A DNA stretch of 7,248 nt from JBDTRY01 sp039931435 (GTDB taxonomy: Bacteria > Acidobacteriota > Thermoanaerobaculia > Gp7-AA8). The notes under the pieces were generated by a model, which was not told the DNA's origin, made no database searches, and saw only the letters and a program-made list of their open reading frames with translations. Positions 7,077 to 7,248 of this stretch are shown piece after piece. The DNA lies in assembly GCA_039931435.1 (NCBI GenBank), contig JBDTRY010000200.1, forward strand, positions 1 to 7,248. Reading direction: 5' to 3'. The translations under genes and the position numbers were made by a program. How positions within the stretch are numbered: position 1 is the stretch's first letter; every line of letters starts with the position of its first letter.

Positions 7077-7118
7077 GGGGACGCTCCTTGGCGACCACTG
7101 CCTTTAAGGAACGTCCCC
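7077..7118 (-). promoter_or_regulatory. Shine-Dalgarno sequestering hairpin (expression platform of copy B)
   Basis: On the minus strand GGGGACGUUCCUU (7118-7106) pairs with AAGGAGCGUCCCC (7089-7077) over 13 positions: 12 Watson-Crick pairs and one U-G. The 16-nt loop can add a GGC/GCC pair. The 3' arm contains the AAGGAG ribosome site (7084-7089) and ends directly before the ATG, so the folded form should block translation. The 5' arm element ACGUUC can instead pair with GAACGU in the 3' strand of the aptamer's P1. This is the expected layout of a translational riboswitch. A small hairpin GAAGAU-UUCG-AUCUUC (7147-7132) lies between the aptamer and this element. Confidence 0.8.
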
Positions 7119-7146
7119 GCAATCAGGGAGGGAAGATCGAAATCTT

Positions 7147-7231
7147 CACGTTCGGTAGCCCGGCCATCTGACGGAGTCAGATCCGTGGGCTTTGCGTCAT
7201 CCCGTCACCGGGATTTTGCCTTTTTCGCGTG
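7147..7231 (-). promoter_or_regulatory. GEMM-I (cyclic di-GMP-I) riboswitch aptamer, copy B
   Basis: An 85-nt RNA on the minus strand shows the GEMM-I core in order. CACG at the 5' end pairs with CGUG at the 3' end (P1). Next come AAAGGCAAAA, a hairpin UCCCG-GUGA-CGGGA (GNRA loop, 7200-7213), the hallmark UGACGCAAAGCC, and a second arm ending in AUCUGAC-UCC-GUCAGAU (7166-7182), with GG bulged next to CGG/CCG as in the tetraloop receptor arm. It closes with GGGCUACCGAACGUG. By alignment from memory to the V. cholerae Vc2 aptamer, the base at the G20 position is G, which in this family favours cyclic di-GMP over cyclic GMP-AMP. It lies 70 nt upstream of the ATG at 7076. The match is structural and motif-based; no covariance model was run. 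Confidence 0.9.
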
Positions 7232-7248
7232 GTGGTCGCGTTTAAGTT

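Overview
The window carries two large genes, both on the minus strand, lying head to tail with little else. Base composition is about 60% G+C. The combination of long secreted proteins, PKD modules, GEMM riboswitches and dispersed GTCATCC...GAAGGATC-type repeats suggests a soil or sediment bacterium of the Acidobacteriota or a similar high-GC phylum. That assignment is an inference from style; no phylogenetic marker is present.

Layout in transcription order (right to left). Positions 7248-7077 hold the leader of the first gene: a GEMM-I (cyclic di-GMP-I) riboswitch aptamer at 7231-7147, then a strong hairpin that buries the Shine-Dalgarno sequence. Positions 7076-4182 encode a 964-residue exported matrixin-like zinc metalloprotease with one PKD domain. 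Positions 4181-4003 are non-coding and contain a near-perfect 23-bp inverted repeat (4081-4175). Positions 4002-3919 hold a second GEMM-I aptamer, followed by a diverged leader that keeps the same switching strand. Positions 3845-162 encode a 1227-residue paralogue with four PKD domains. Positions 161-1 are non-coding and hold an inverted pair of a dispersed repeat.

Both proteins share one plan: signal peptide, a beta-rich N-terminal domain, a metzincin catalytic domain with HExxHxxGxxHS and a Met-turn, PKD domain(s), and about 460 C-terminal residues made of two copies of a roughly 225-residue module that I do not recognise. The paralogues and their riboswitches look like one ancestral unit duplicated in tandem, with the PKD array later expanded (or reduced) in one copy.

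The main point of interest is regulation. In both leaders the 9-base element GGACGTTCC is conserved although most of the surrounding leader has diverged. It can pair either with the 3' strand of the aptamer closing stem (GAACGU with ACGUUC) or with the Shine-Dalgarno region (CGUUCC with GGAGCG). This predicts a translational OFF switch in which cyclic di-GMP shuts off production of two secreted proteases. No tRNA, rRNA, CRISPR array, transposase or plus-strand gene is supported.
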